Position numbers and translations under genes: made by a program
Origin: Torymus aiolomorphi
Taxonomy: Eukaryota; Arthropoda; Insecta; Hymenoptera; Torymidae
NCBI GenBank assembly: GCA_036365515.1
Contig: CM070877.1
Location: 61,785,475 to 61,849,474, forward strand
Reading direction: 5' to 3'
DNA: 64,000 nt
The notes under the pieces: generated by a model
What the model was told of the DNA's origin: nothing
Seen by the model: the letters and a program-made list of their open reading frames with translations, nothing else
Database searches by the model: none
Part shown: one piece after another, positions 10,465 to 22,756 of the stretch
Layout: every line of letters begins with the position of its first letter
Position numbering within the stretch: the first letter of the stretch is position 1

Positions 10465-12430
10465 GCAACTACCGCGGAACACCCCCAACCACCCCCTTTT
10501 ACACCAAAAAATCGCGAAAAAATTCTAATTTAGCCGTTTTTGAGATTTCCATGAATTTTATTGTTGAAATACAATTTCTAGCATGCAGGCTAGCTAGAAA
10601 AAATTTGGCAACACTGCAAGTACCGCGACACACCCTCAACTACATCCTTTCGCACCAAAAATCGCGAAAAAAAATCTAATTTAGCCGTTTTTGAGATTGC
10701 CATGAATTTTATTGTTGGAATACAATTTCTAGCACGCAGGCTAGCTACAAAAATTTGGCAACGCCTCAAGTTTCGCGGAACATCCCTTAAACTACCGTTA
10801 TTTGAGGCATATTCACGCAACATTCCAAATGGAAATGGTCTCTTATAATTTTTCTCTAAAATATAAACTTTCTGTGAAAAGAATTCTATTTCGCCGCTAC
10901 GAGCCGAATATACAAAAAGGCGGCTGCGTAGAAAGTACAGTGAGTATTACCGCGAGAGGTGTGCACTCCTCTCGTTCCTCGCTCGCTAATCTGATCCTGG
11001 GGCCTGATTGAATCAAACGATATCACGAAAGTCAATAGAAAAGTCGACAATAATATAGAAAAAAAATGGCGACTTGAGTGTTCCCCTGACAGTCATTGCT
11101 GTCACGAATTGGCGCGTAATGAAGCGCTAGAGGCGCGAAATTCAAATTCATAAGTTTTGGCCAGGTGTCGATATGTGTGCAAAGCGTGGTCTAGGTGTTC
11201 GGGGTAGGCGATGATGAAGTCTAGGTAGTACGCTCCGTAGGTTTTAGTGTCTAGGTGCCGGAACGGATCGAATGCGTGCTCTAGGTGTTTGGGGTAGTCG
11301 ATGATGGAGTCTAAGTGGTGCGCTCTATAGTTTTCAACGTCTTCCACTTTCGGAATTTTTTCCGGCACCTAGACGCAAAAAGCTACGGAGCGCACTACCT
11401 AGACTCCATCATCGCCGACCCCGAGCACCGCGCTTTGCACATATTTCGACACCTGACCAAAACTCTTATGAATTTGAATTTCGCGCCTCTAGCGTTTCAT
11501 TACGCGTCAATTCGTGACAACAACGACTGTCAGAGGAACACTTAAGTCACCATTTTTTTCTATATTATTGTTGACTTTTCTATTGACATTCCTGATATCG
11601 TTTGATTCAATCAGGTCCCTGGATCATATTAGCGAGCGAGCAACGAGAGGAGTGCGCACCTCTCGCGGTAAGGCTCATTGTACTTTCTACGCAGCTGCCT
11701 TTTTGTATTTTCGGCTCGTAGCGGCGAAATAGAATTCTTTTCACAAAAAATTTATATTTTAGAGAAAAATTATAAGAGACCATTTCCATTTGGAGTGTTG
11801 CGTAGAATATGCCTCAAATAACGGTAGTTTAAGGGATGTTCCGCGGTACTTGCGGCGTTGTTAAATTTTTGTAGCTAGCCTGCATGCTAGAAATTGTATT
11901 CGTACAATAAAATTCTTGGCAATCTCAAAAACGGCTAAATTAGAATTTTTTTCCTGATTTTTTGGTGCGAAAGGAGGTGGGGGTGGGGGTGTTTCGCGGT
12001 ATTGCAGTTGCTAAATCTTTTCTAGATAGCCCGCATGCTAGAAATTGTATTCCAACAATAAAATTCATGGAAATCTCAAAAACGGCTAAATTAGAATTTT
12101 TTCGCGATTTTTTGGTGTAAAAGGGGGTGGTTGGGAGTGTTCCGTGGTACTTGCAGTGTTGCCAAATTTTTTCTAGCTAGCATGCATGCTAGAAATTGTA
12201 TTCCAATAATAAAATTCATGGAAATCTCAAAAAGGGCGAAATTAGAATTTTTTCCCGATTTTTTAGTGCGAAACAGGGTGGTTGGGGGTGTTTCGCGGTA
12301 CTTGCAGTGTTGCCAATTTTTTTTTAGCTAGCCTGCATGCTAGAAATTGTATTCCAACAATAAAATTCGTAAAAATGTTAAAAACAGCAGAATTAGAATT
12401 TTTCTTGCGATTTTTTCCTCCGGTTTTTGT
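10465..12430. mobile_element. Foldback element with 150-bp subrepeats in both arms
   Basis: The left arm (10465-11262) and right arm (11361-12430) are reverse complements around a loop of about 98 bp. The outer arms are built of units of about 150 bp (ACTGCAAGTACCGCG, AAATCGCGAAAAAA, CTAATTTAGCCGTTTTTGAG, ATACAATTTCTAGCATGCAG). There are three on the left and four, the last partial, on the right. The inner arms carry a CTCTCGTTCCTCGCTCGC-type GC-rich block and a short tandem CTAGGTG repeat. No transposase is encoded; ORFs in the arms are mirror images of each other. It resembles foldback-type DNA transposons whose long inverted repeats contain tandem subrepeats. I could not identify a target duplication. 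Confidence 0.8.
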
Positions 12431-12635
12431 CTCTTTTAGCCGCCATATTGGGTTCACCATTTTAAGATATGGAAAAAGGCCCAACGGCATGAAAAAGTGT
12501 AGATGTTAAGCTAAATTTTAAGCCGTCACATAATATTCTAGGTTTACTACAATTTTGGGCAGGGGGGTGTGGTCGCTTTTGCAGAGAATGTCGCATATAT
12601 GTATATATATATATATATATATAGGTTTACCGATA
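12431..12635. other. Spacer with (TA)n tract
   Basis: Includes a GGGCAGGGGGGTG G-run and a short (AT)n microsatellite at about 12596-12623. No gene. Confidence 0.4.
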
Positions 12636-12639
12636 GAAT

Positions 12640-13355
12640 GACTAGTTACACCTCAAGACACGCACATGTCAATACCCTTTAATATATGTGAAGTTATTTT
12701 ATAAATATATGTCAATTGGCAATAAATATAAATGCTTTATGGTCTTGTACTAAATCAACTATTATTCAATCTTTTTTGCCAAGAATAATGTACCTTAGGA
12801 ACATAAGCTAAAATGCAATTAATGTAGCTTAGTCTTATATGCTTATGACACGATAGTTAATATGAAAGAGTACTGGCATTTTGTGGGACTTTACTAGTGA
12901 TGATACTGATGCTACTGCATCTTTATTATACCGATAGTTCTAGTAAAAATTTATGAGTATAAGCTTACAAATTATGAGGGAGAAACTGAAAAAATTGGTC
13001 ATCAGGCTTTTCATTCTTCCTTAATCATACTTATACGAACAATTCAAAACACACCGTACAAAGTATGAGGAATTTTATAAACTCTAATTAAATGTTCTTA
13101 TTATAACTAAATAATTTTCCATCAATCATTCACAATTAAAATATGTCAAGTTGGCATTCACTTTAATAAGATACTAGGCCAGGCAAGAAAAATTTTATAG
13201 TAATGGTTTACCTATTATTCGTTAAACATAAGTGTGGTATTGAAAGGACAGCAGCGATAGTGTTGTCTAGATCTAAAGTCATATGAAATGTCATATGAAA
13301 TGTCAGTGCTCTTCCATACTGCTAATAAAAACAGTTTGAATATTAGTTGATTCAT
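12640..13355 (-). repeat. Dispersed repeat R, minus-strand copy
   Basis: This is the reverse complement of about 38570-39765: the same TTACACCTCAAGACACG end, GTCTTGTACTAAATCAA, ACTAGGCCAGGCAAG and GTGTGGTATTGAAAGGACAGC blocks. A partial third copy lies at about 17265-17640. There is no coding capacity. This copy lacks the hairpin of about 100 bp found in the copies at 17627 and 39292. Confidence 0.7.
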
Positions 13356-13752
13356 TACACGGAGCAAAATTTATTTTAAACTTTAATCTTTATAAGAAAA
13401 TTTATTACTTTTATAGTAGCGCTGAGACATACTCAACATGTGGGTTTTATCCTGTTTTAAGTATTAATTTTTATTATTTTTGTAGCAAATTTTACTATTT
13501 GAAATAGCACTTTTTATGACTGCTGCAAAAATAATAAAAATTACTATTTCAGATAATAAAATTTGCTACAAATATAATAAAAATTATTATTTATAAAATA
13601 AAATTTGCTATGAAAATTATAAAAATTACTATTTAAAACAGTAAAAATCCTACATGTCGAATGGTCCCAGCACTACTATAAAAATAATACATTTTCTTAT
13701 AAAAGGAGTAAAGTATACAAATAAATTTTTCTCCGTGTACAAGAAAATAAAA
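13356..13752. mobile_element. MITE of about 397 bp with ACACGGAG termini
   Basis: The inverted ends ACACGGAGCAAAATTTATTT and its counterpart ending TTTCTCCGTGT enclose mirrored AAGAAAATTTATTA and CAACATGTGGG-type blocks, plus an AT-rich core of repeated AATAATAAAAATTA. One arm recurs at 38463-38570 and part of the core at 28800-28888, on either side of the LINE nest. There is no ORF; it is probably mobilised in trans. Confidence 0.6.
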
Positions 13753-13856
13753 AGCATGTATTATTATGGCCAATTCACATATAGTTATAAAATAACTTCA
13801 CATATTAAAGATTATTGACACGTGTGTGCCTAAGTTACTGTTATATAACTTACAAC

Positions 13857-14042
13857 GAAAGAAGAAACCCATACATTATTGCTAAATGCTAATTGATCAT
13901 TAGAATATAGCTTACAGTTTGTACGCTAAATGCAGCAGTAAATTTAAAACAATATTATATTTATGACGTAGACTTTTACAAACTGTAAGCTATATTTCAA
14001 GGATTAAGTAGCATTTAACAATACTGTATGGGTTTCTTCTTT
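13857..14042. repeat. Palindromic MITE-like unit
   Basis: GAAGAAACCCATACATTATTG at the left is mirrored by CTGTATGGGTTTCTTCTT at the right, with CTTACAGTTTGTA/TACAAACTGTAAG pairs inside. Related units lie at 16918-17176 and 17750-17935. Confidence 0.6.
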
Positions 14043-14727
14043 GAATATAAGTTATAAAGCAGATAAATATTGAATTAAACAAAATAGAGTAGACAGTTTC
14101 AATCGAAGAAAGGCACCTGTCAATACTCTTTAATGTCGAAAGTTATTTTATAAATATATGAGAATTGGCAATAATTATAAATGTTTTTGATTGTCTTGTA
14201 CTGAATCAACAGATATTCAAATTGTTTCTATTGTATTGCATTTTAGCCCTTGAGTGTCACAACTACAACTCCAACAAAGAATCTTGATATGGATTTTTAA
14301 CAATAAATCATTGAAAATATACTCACTATACCAAGCGTCATCCTTGGAAATGAATGTACAGATAATTCGACGAAGCCATCTCCAGTGACGGATCCAGCTA
14401 GTGATCTTTAGAAAAATAAACAGTGGTTGAAGTAACAATAGCAAACTATTATAAATATTGGAATTTTACTTACCAGTAGAGGAGACGTAAAAAGGACTCT
14501 ACTGATATGAAGTGCATTGTAGCAGGGATCAGAAAGAAGAATTTGCCACGACTGGCAGAGAAAGAAGAAATAGCTTTCCCTAGCTAATACACAGCTCCCT
14601 CGTAGCACAACTAGGAAAATGCTGAAGCATGAGACACAGCAAGAATACATGAAAGTGTGAGTGCACTTGTCTCACCTATATATAGATGTAACGAGACTTT
14701 TTTGTACTCAATTTGCGATACCTTTTT

Positions 14728-15200
14728 TTCTAATTAAGTTTTCTTAAAAATTCAAAATCTAACGTATTTGTAAATGAAAAACAAACAACTTTGCAAAAGA
14801 AAAATTTTGATAAAATTAGTGCAAATAGTGAAAAAAGTCTTATAAACAAATTAAATTGACATTTTTTACTGAAATTTTTAATTAAAAACGTTTAAATAAT
14901 TATGTAAAGTAAATTATAGATAATAATTATGAAGTAGCTTAATAGAATATTATTTTCTCTTCAAAATGCGAGGTTGAAAGTTGAAAAATTTTCGTTAGAA
15001 CCGGAGATGCAAGCGAAAGAGTGGCCCCGCGAAGCTACATCAGGACTTTTCTGCACTAAATTTGCTATAACTTTGTTTCTAATTAAGTTTTCTTAAAAAT
15101 TCAAAATCGAGCATATTTCTGAATTAAAAACCAACAATTTTGCAGAAGCAAAATTTTGATATCTATCAAAGAATTAATGATATAACGATTTAAACAATTA
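14728..15200 (+). repeat. Direct repeat of about 349-bp period in foldback interior
   Basis: TTCTAATTAAGTTTTCTTAA and its continuation occur at 14728 and again at 15077, followed in both by a diverged purine-rich stretch ending AAATTTTGAT. No coding potential is apparent. Confidence 0.5.
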
Positions 15201-15353
15201 AATTGTTAATAACAATTTATCTGACCACTTTCAGGACTTCTACCCTCAAAATTCGTAATCAGGACGAAAAAATACGTATAAAACCCTTGAGTAGAGCAAT
15301 GGCACTCAATCGGCTACGAAATCATAGCCTGCGCCTAGACTAATGTGCGCGCG

Positions 15354-15703
15354 GCCGCCGCACAGTGGGACAAAACAGCCGAAAAGTCTATTAAATTCGG
15401 CTTCACGCGAATTTTGCATAAAACATGTTCTGGTAAAGAGGATTCTCTTCGTTTTGAAATTGTCTAGGAATCACCGTTTCCCTCGGAATCGCATTATCAT
15501 TTTTTAACATGATTGTGAGTGGGTTTTTCTGATCTGTCGGGAAAATAAATATAATTAAATAATGTAAAGTACGATCGCGTTAGGAAAATAGCAAAAACAT
15601 TGTATATGTATATACAATTGCATTTATATATTATTTTTTACAATTTCTCTGATAGCTATATGCATTTCATGCATTTACAAGCATATATACTGCAATATAT
15701 AAG

Positions 15704-15772
<69 letters not shown>

Positions 15773-16167
15773 TATTTCTTTAACATTTTATGATTAATTA
15801 TGAGTACATAGAACCTATATGACACACACATACACCCACACAGCCACACACACTATAGCATACAGCTATCAGAGAAATTGTAAAAAATAATATATAAATC
15901 CAATTGTATATACATATACAATTTTTTTGCTATTTTCCTAACGCGATCGCACTTTACATTATTTAATTATATTTATTTTCCCGATAGATCAGAAAAACCC
16001 ACTCACAATCAGGTTAAAAAATGATAATGCGATTCCGAGGGAAGCGGTGATTCCTAGACAATTTCAAAACGAAGAGAATCCTCTTTACCAGAAAATTTTT
16101 TATGCAAAATTCGCGTGAAGCCGAATTTAATAGACTTTTCGGCTGTTTTGTCCCACTGTGCGGCGGC
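15354..16167. mobile_element. 814-bp palindrome with (TA)n loop
   Basis: The arms 15354-15660 and 15863-16167 are near-perfect inverted repeats beginning GCCGCCGCACAGTGGGACAA. The loop is a long (TA)n tract (about 15704-15776) plus a CACACA-rich stretch. The arms match at nearly every base, so the element is young or is maintained by gene conversion. It sits at the centre of the larger foldback. The 65-codon ORF at 15600 is a translation of the TA tract. Confidence 0.8.
15704..15776. repeat. (TA)n microsatellite
   Basis: About 70 bp of pure alternating TA at the loop of the palindrome. Confidence 0.9.
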
Positions 16168-16917
16168 AGTTATCGAACGTCGTGTTGACCGGTGCTCTCG
16201 CACTTCAAGGGTTACGAAGACGAAATTTCGAACGTGAGAGTGTGGTGGTTACTGGTTACTGCTTCTACGTCGGGGAAGACCTTCTGCTGATATCCACGCT
16301 GTCATCTCCGAGGTTGTGCCGAGGTTCGTGCTGACGTTGCCGGTCGAGTATAGCTATCATATTCGTGATTATGTTTCCCATGTTTACATCTAGGTGAGAC
16401 TAGTGCACCCACACTTTCATGTATTTTTGCCTCTTTCTCCTGTTTCTTCATTTTCCTATGCTAGTTGTGCTACGAGGGAGCTGTATATTACCTGGGGAAA
16501 GCTATTTATTCCTTCTCTGCCAGTCATGGCAAATTCTTCTTCCTGATCCCTGCTGCATTACACTTGATTCTAGAAAAGTCCTTTTTGCAAGTTTGTTGCC
16601 ATCTCCTCAACTGGTGAGTAACATTCTAATATTTAATAGTTTGCCATTGTTACTTCAAGCACTGTTTATTCTTCTAGGGTTGACCGGGTGGCTTCCGTCA
16701 TTAAAGATGGCTTGGTCGACTTATCTGTGTATGCATTTCCAAGGATGACACTTGGTAAATATTTACCCAACGATTTATTGTTAAAAATAAATGGTTTTTT
16801 ATTAACAAAGCATCTATAATTATTACCAGTTCATGTGCATGTGTTCGATTGAAATTGTTTATTCTGTTTTGTATAATTTAATATTTATGGATTGCCAGTT
16901 TTCCACGTATAAAAGTA

Positions 16918-17176
16918 TGAGTTATTGTTATATAACTTACAGTAGAAGAGCAAACCATACCGTATTGCTAAATGTTATTTTATGATTTTCTTTTTCATAC
17001 TTTATCATTGAAATACAGCTTACAGTTTGTAAAAGGCTATGTAATAAATATAATATTGTTTGAAATTTATTGCTATATTTAGAGTACAAGCTGTAAGCTA
17101 TATTTTAATGATCAAATAGCATTTAGTAATAATGTATGGGTTTCTTCTAACAATGAAATTTATATAACAATAACTT
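16918..17176. repeat. Palindromic MITE-like unit, second copy
   Basis: AGTTATTGTTATATAACTT at the left is mirrored by TTTATATAACAATAACTTG at the right. The inside has the same TACAGTTTG / ATGTATGGGTTTCTTC landmarks as 13857-14042. Confidence 0.6.
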
Positions 17177-17264
17177 GTAATATTCTATATGTAGAATACT
17201 TGCAAAGCATAACTATAACTTTAACTTTAAAAAAAAAAAGGAAAAAACAGAATGTCTATTTATA

Positions 17265-17725
17265 GTTCAAGACACCCACAACTAATATTCAATTTATATT
17301 GTTGTTATGTCTCAGGTAGTAGTATGAAAGAACACCGACATTTCATATGATTTTAGATCTGACACTATCGCTGCTGTTCTTTGAATACCACACTTATGTT
17401 TAACGAATAATAGATGAACCATTACTATAAAGTTTTTCTTGCCTGGCCTAGTATCTTATCATAGTGAATTTCAACTTGACATATTTTGATTGGGAATAAT
17501 TGATGAAAAATTATTTAGTTATAATAAGAAGATTTAATTAGAGTTTATAAAATTCCTCATAATTTGTATGGTGTGTTTTGAATTGTTCATATAAGTATGA
17601 TTAAGGAAGATAAAAAAATTGGACATTAGACGAACTATATTGGATACACTAGTTTATTCCAGCCTGGTGTTAGGCTGGAATAAACTAGCATATCCAATAT
17701 AGTTTGTCTGATGTCTAATTTTGTC
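17265..17725 (+). repeat. Repeat R fragment with 100-bp hairpin
   Basis: Plus-strand fragment of repeat R (GACACTATCGCTGCTGTTCT, TTGCCTGGCCTAGTATC, ATAAGTATGATTAAGGAAG). It ends in the hairpin at 17627-17725. Confidence 0.65.
17627..17725 (+). repeat. Near-perfect 100-bp hairpin
   Basis: Arms of about 47 bp (GGACATTAGACGAACTATAT... AGTTTATTCCAGCC) pair around a loop of about 8 nt. A diverged copy is at 39292-39400. The copy of the host repeat at 12960-13020 lacks it. Confidence 0.75.
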
Positions 17726-18033
17726 AATTTCTCCCTCATAATTTGTAGCTTACCTTCATAGCTTACAGTTTGTAAAAGGCTATGTCATAAATATAATATT
17801 GTTTTAAATTTACTACTGCATTTAGCGTACAAACTGTAAACTATATTCTAATGATCAATTAGCATTTAGCAATAATGTATGGGTTTCTTCTTTTGTTGTA
17901 AGTTTTTTAGGCACACACGTGTCAATAATCTTTAATATGTGAAGTTATCTTATAACTATATGTAAATTGGCCATAATAATATATCCCTTTTATTTTATTG
18001 TACACGGAAAAAATTTATTTGTAAACTCCCACG

Positions 18034-19050
18034 AAAAAATTGAAAGTATGGGCAATATATTTCATATATGTTGGATACACAAATTAGCAATATATTAAAT
18101 ATACTAGCTATGCGATTACCAATATATTAGTAACATATCTGCGATTGTACATCCTCCAATATATTACTCATATATTGGCAGTATAAAATATATATGAATA
18201 AATTTCAAAACGTATTACGAATAAGTATAGCCGAAATAGAGTGTCGCAACTTCAATAAGTTTTTTTTTATATAATACAAAATCAAAATTATTTCAGGCAA
18301 ATATTGCGGAAATTTTTGAGACCCTATTGTACATTAGTGTTACGTGACAGACAAAAATTTTGCTCTTTTATTTTATTTCGATAGATTATTTTCCTTTCCG
18401 TTTTTTAACTTGCCATAATGAATCGAGGAATGCGTTCCTTGTGAGCGTTTCCGACTACGTAAGTAGCGCATTTTTTCGAGCATATCATTTAAGAAATGTA
18501 ACACCCTCGTCCGGTCGAGCTCGTGGGGGAGGTAGCCGAGCTGCTCGTGCGATGCTAACCACGCTGCAACAGCTAGCGCTGCACGTGTTTGAAAAACCGC
18601 TTGATGCGGCCGTAACTTCACCGGAGGCAGCACCTACCAGGCGCAGGTCGGTTGCCGACACTCCTGAGCATACGAGTGCGAGAGAGAAGGACGCGCAGGG
18701 GAAGCCATGCATTGGCGCTTAACTTCAGCCGCTCGGCAGTGCGAGTCGATTCGAAAAGCGAAGAGTACATACTGTATCCGAAGCTCGCATAAGTGCGAAG
18801 CTTAATACGTGGTCCAAGTACAATAAGTAGTACAATACAAAAGGAAAAAACTAATAAATATAGTGTATAGGACTAGAAGTGTTGAGTTGATAATATAGTT
18901 ATAATAATTTCGTGGAAGTGTGAAATAAAACAGAAGTGGACAGAAATATAAGCGCACATAGAAAACGAAGGGACAACAAAAGGAGAAATCCCAAGGTATT
19001 AATTATAATTCTTATAGCGATAAATAATTCGTTACTGTTAACATAATATG

Positions 19051-19123
<73 letters not shown>

Positions 19124-19540
19124 TATGTACTTTTAATTAATTTCGGTTTTCCATTTTTTTCCTTCGACGCTATTTTAGATTAAGCAATAATCAAAAAAGA
19201 AAGGGAAATAAATAAGTTGGGTTTACACTTTTCTGGGTTTTGTCATTTTTGTCAATTTTTATAGGTTGTACGGCGAAATATCGTTAATAAAAAATCGTGT
19301 AATTGAGGAATCAATACCATAGAAAAGGGGGGCGAGCACCTTTTTTTCTATACCAACTAAGGATTCTCTGTCTCCCGATTACATATTGTAATTGTTTTGT
19401 GATTAGCGATACAAGTTACTATTAAGTATTAGTGATTAAGTATAACCCATCGTGCCATACCCCAGGGAAGTGTGTGCGCCCTAAGCGAATATATAATTTT
19501 TCTGTTATTTTTGTGCGACGCGTCTTAAGAGGGAATACAT
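18034..19540. other. Intergenic AT-rich sequence with (TA)n
   Basis: 18050-18200 repeats CAATATATT-type motifs also found at 22975-23040 and 24500-24580. A GC-richer patch at 18480-18720 gives a 120-codon ORF (18360-18722) and a 75-codon antisense ORF, with no domain I recognise. 19053-19122 is a (TA)n tract. 19260-19530 shows nothing recognisable. Confidence 0.4.
19053..19122. repeat. (TA)n microsatellite
   Basis: Pure alternating TA of about 70 bp. Confidence 0.9.
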
Positions 19541-19554
19541 TATATCGTCGCTTC

Positions 19555-19742
19555 CCAGTTAAAAGATGTTATTTAAAAATCGGCCTGAAAAAGGCGTTAT
19601 TTGGAAATCGACCTGAAGAAGGCGTTATCTTGTAATCAATCTGAAAAAGGCGTTATCTAGAAATCGTCCTGAAAAAGACGTTATCTAGAAATCGGCCTGA
19701 AAAAGGCGTTATCTCGGAATGAACCTGAAGAAGGCGTTATCT
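19555..19742 (+). repeat. 28-bp tandem repeat array, left arm
   Basis: Seven units of about 28 bp, consensus GGCGTTATCTAGAAATCGNCCTGAAAAA, start just inside the TATATCGTCGCTTCCC end. The reverse complement forms the array at 27270-27455. Subterminal tandem repeats of this type are common as transposase-binding sites; that role is inferred here. Confidence 0.85.
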
Positions 19743-20093
19743 CGCGCGTAAATTTTTTTTACTCTAATTTAAGTTGGCAACACTGTCAACATTTTCTTTA
19801 TTTAATTTCACAAATATGTTATATGATAATAGTGTACAATTTTTTAAGTTAACTATACAAATGCGGGGCGATAGTAAAATTAATATTTGTTTTTTTTTTT
19901 TAATAACGATTTTTTTATACAATGCTATATTGATTTTATAATAAATATATAATAAATATTTGTAATAACCAATATTATATAATTTTTTTTTAAACACACC
20001 TCCCAAACAGATTTTTTCTACTACTTCTTTATACCATAAAGGAACGGAAAGTACTCGTGTACAATCCAAAACGACACCCCTTTTCTCGACATT

Positions 20094-21448
20094 GGGAATA
20101 AGAAAAGGTTTTTTCTTAATTCCAGAAACAAATGCTAAAAAATTGCCCTTTTTCAAATGCTAACCATTTCCCTTAAAAGTTACGTGAGTTTGAAGGTATG
20201 TTTAAGATACACCAAAAATGTTAAAAAGCGGTAAAAGCAATATCTCTAAACTCATGTAACTTTTAAGCACGTGTAAATTACCGTACGAGCCGAAGGCGAG
20301 GCTGGCAAACATGTGCTTTGGATGGCCCTCTTTATCCCTGTGTTGCGTATATTATTTTTCACCATACCCGGGCCAATCAAGCGTCAATCTTCGCGCGTGC
20401 ATAATTTCCTTCTTTATGCACGCGTAGCGTACACACTATTTTTCCTCACAAGTTACGGAATTACATTACGCAACGAGTGCGCAAAATAGGTCATTCCCGC
20501 ACGAGTCGAGTTTGTCGCGCGAGCACAGCACGGGCGATATATAAAAGAGACGAGTGCGAGTGATCTATTGCGCACGTGTGACGTATACTGTTTCTCCTAA
20601 CGAGCTGCGCAGAGTTCGATTTTGCACACTTATAGTTCTGAAATAATTATTTTCGATACAAGTGCGAAAAAGTGATTTCATCCTCGTGTGGACGTTTGCG
20701 CCCTAACGAAGCGGGGGGCAGAAGGCCATACAAGGACAAAATTACTTTCTCACTCGTGTATTGAACACTATTTTTTGACACGACGCGTGAGAAGCTTGAT
20801 TTAGGGCATGCTTTTTTATTACAGCGTGTACGAAATGGAGCGTTACGCACGGAGTGTTAAAAAGTTCGTTTCCGAACGCCAACGCGTTCGGAATAGTATA
20901 TTACACAACAAGGGAGGTAAAGAGTTGGCCAGTCCAGAGCAGGTGTAAATTGCCAGGCGAGCCGAAGGCAAGGGTGGCAAACATGTACTCTGGAGTGGCC
21001 CTCTTTACCCCCATGTTGTGTATACGATTTTTCATCATACCCGAGCCGAAAATACCACATTCGTGTTTCGGAGCCGGGACGAAAGTGGTACTTTCAGCCA
21101 GGGTATGGTGAAAAAACGAACTTACCGCACGCCGTGGGGTATATATTTCTTTACACTTTGTTTATTGGAATAATTATATTAATAAAATTGGGAATAAGAA
21201 AAGGTTTTTTTCTTAATTCCAGAAGCAAATGCTAAAAATTACCCTTTTTCAAATGCTAGCCAATTCGGCAGGAAAAATAATACAAAAACAAAAAAAAAGA
21301 TTTAAACTCGAATTAAACTAGAAAGCGAGATCTTTAATTTGCTTTTTATTATTCCTTTAAAAGTTACGTGAGTTTGAAGATATGTTTAAGATACACCAAA
21401 AATGTTAAAAAGCGGTAAAAGCGATATCTCCAAACTCATATAACTTTA
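20094..21448 (+). repeat. Direct repeats flanking a GC-richer insert
   Basis: GGGAATAAGAAAAGGTTTTT, the following AATTCCAGAA block and a palindromic TAAAAGTTACGTGAGTTTGA unit occur at about 20094-20268 and again at about 21188-21448 in the same orientation. Between them lie two related GC-richer blocks (GAGCCGAAGGCGAGG near 20287 and near 20956). This fits an inserted composite repeat with long direct ends. I see no coding capacity, and the short ORFs here mirror each other. Confidence 0.55.
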
Positions 21449-22756
21449 CAAGAAATTAACATTTTTTATTTTTACAAAAAAGTAAATGAAAGCTCTCGCT
21501 ATCTAGTTTAATTATCTTCTTTGCCTTAAAAACAAGAGCTACTTTTTGTAGATTTACTCATATACCGGGTTCCCAAACTAAGACGTACACGAGATTTTCT
21601 CTCATCCAAATTGATCAATTCGTCAAAGTCTGAGGGCCTTAGGGGTTTTCGGACCCAAGGAATCGAATGGCGCTATCAAAAAATTCATAAAATGCCAAAC
21701 ACAAAAAGTAAAAAAATTATTTTTTCGAAAAATATTTGCGGTACGGCTTTTATGATAGTTTCTTGTAGTTTGTTCAATTTGGAGGCTATACCACCTTTAC
21801 CCGATAGCATTTCATGTAATAATATTTATTTAACGCAGTTTTGAAAATTGTATATTTTACTTTGGCTCGGACCGCAAACTCGCGTTCGAGAAAGCGGAAT
21901 TGCGGAACTCGGAAAACGCCAGGCTTTCCAAACTGTGACTTTAGCAAAGAAGCGGCAACTTCAACTCGCAATAGCTGAGCACAACTAAATAAAGTAAACG
22001 AATTATCTAATCATTGATACAACATAATAGCATGATATTCATAATGTTTTCATCAATAGCTATTTACTCCAAGTACATATTATTACTGTAGCGCACAACG
22101 TAATACGTAATTTGTAGGCTAACGAGCAATGTTTACAAATGGTGAACATTTGCGACGGGGTCCAGAGATGGCGCCAGTACGACTTACGTCGCACTGTATG
22201 AACGCAGCGCGCAGAGTCACGGCCGTAAATGGGCTCGTGGTGTCGCGCGTATATGCGTATTTCTGCAGTACTTATTTTCAAAGAAACTAAACTAAAGAAT
22301 CATAGTTTCGTTACTGAAAAGTAATAATATCCAATTTATTTTGCGCTTCCTTACTTCAGTAATGTTCCCATTGAAATTAACCGCATACTGAAACATGTTC
22401 TAATACTACTGCCTTTCTGGACTAGTAATTAACATACATTTCATGGCTTAAGTTAAGCATGTATTTCTTTTTAAAAATTTTTCCCAAACCTGATATAAGA
22501 TTTCTTACTTTCAAGTAAAATTAATACAAGCATTGTCTTAACTGCCGATACGCGTTGAAAAATACACACAAGCAAGGTCTTATTTAAATTTTTCTTTTCT
22601 TTTACCTTTTAAAGGAAAATTATATTATTTTCTATTACAATCGTTCACGCATGAATAAATGGTAACTTTGAGACAAAAAATAACTTAATATCAATATATT
22701 TTCATCCTATTTTCATTTACTGTGTATATGCACTGTGTATATGTACTGTGTATATG

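Larger units (their letters stand above)
13718..18033. mobile_element. Large foldback element, about 4.3 kb
   Basis: The left arm (13725-14690) is mirrored by the right arm (16385-18030). Matching blocks include TATTATTATGGCCAATT, CACGTGTGTGCCTAA, the palindromic GAAACCCATACATTATTG unit, and a block of about 450 bp (14210-14690 versus 16385-16800) containing GCACAACTAGGAAAATG. The right arm is longer because it also holds a piece of repeat R. The termini read ACAAATAAATTTTT next to CCGTGTAC. The mirrored ORFs (14444-14217 and 14650-14408 minus; 16419-16748 plus) share weak hydrophobic peptides that I do not recognise. Its interior contains a second palindrome (15354-16167). Confidence 0.7.

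Noticed and set aside
15600..15797. 65-codon ORF of YIYIYI repeats
   Set aside because: It is a translation of the (TA)n tract in the palindrome loop.
18360..18722. 120-codon ORF
   Set aside because: Starts in AT-rich sequence and crosses a GC patch open on the other strand too; no domain or splice context.
19555..19742. CRISPR-like regularly spaced 28-bp repeats
   Set aside because: Units are directly adjacent without spacers, are degenerate, and lie in a eukaryotic palindromic element.
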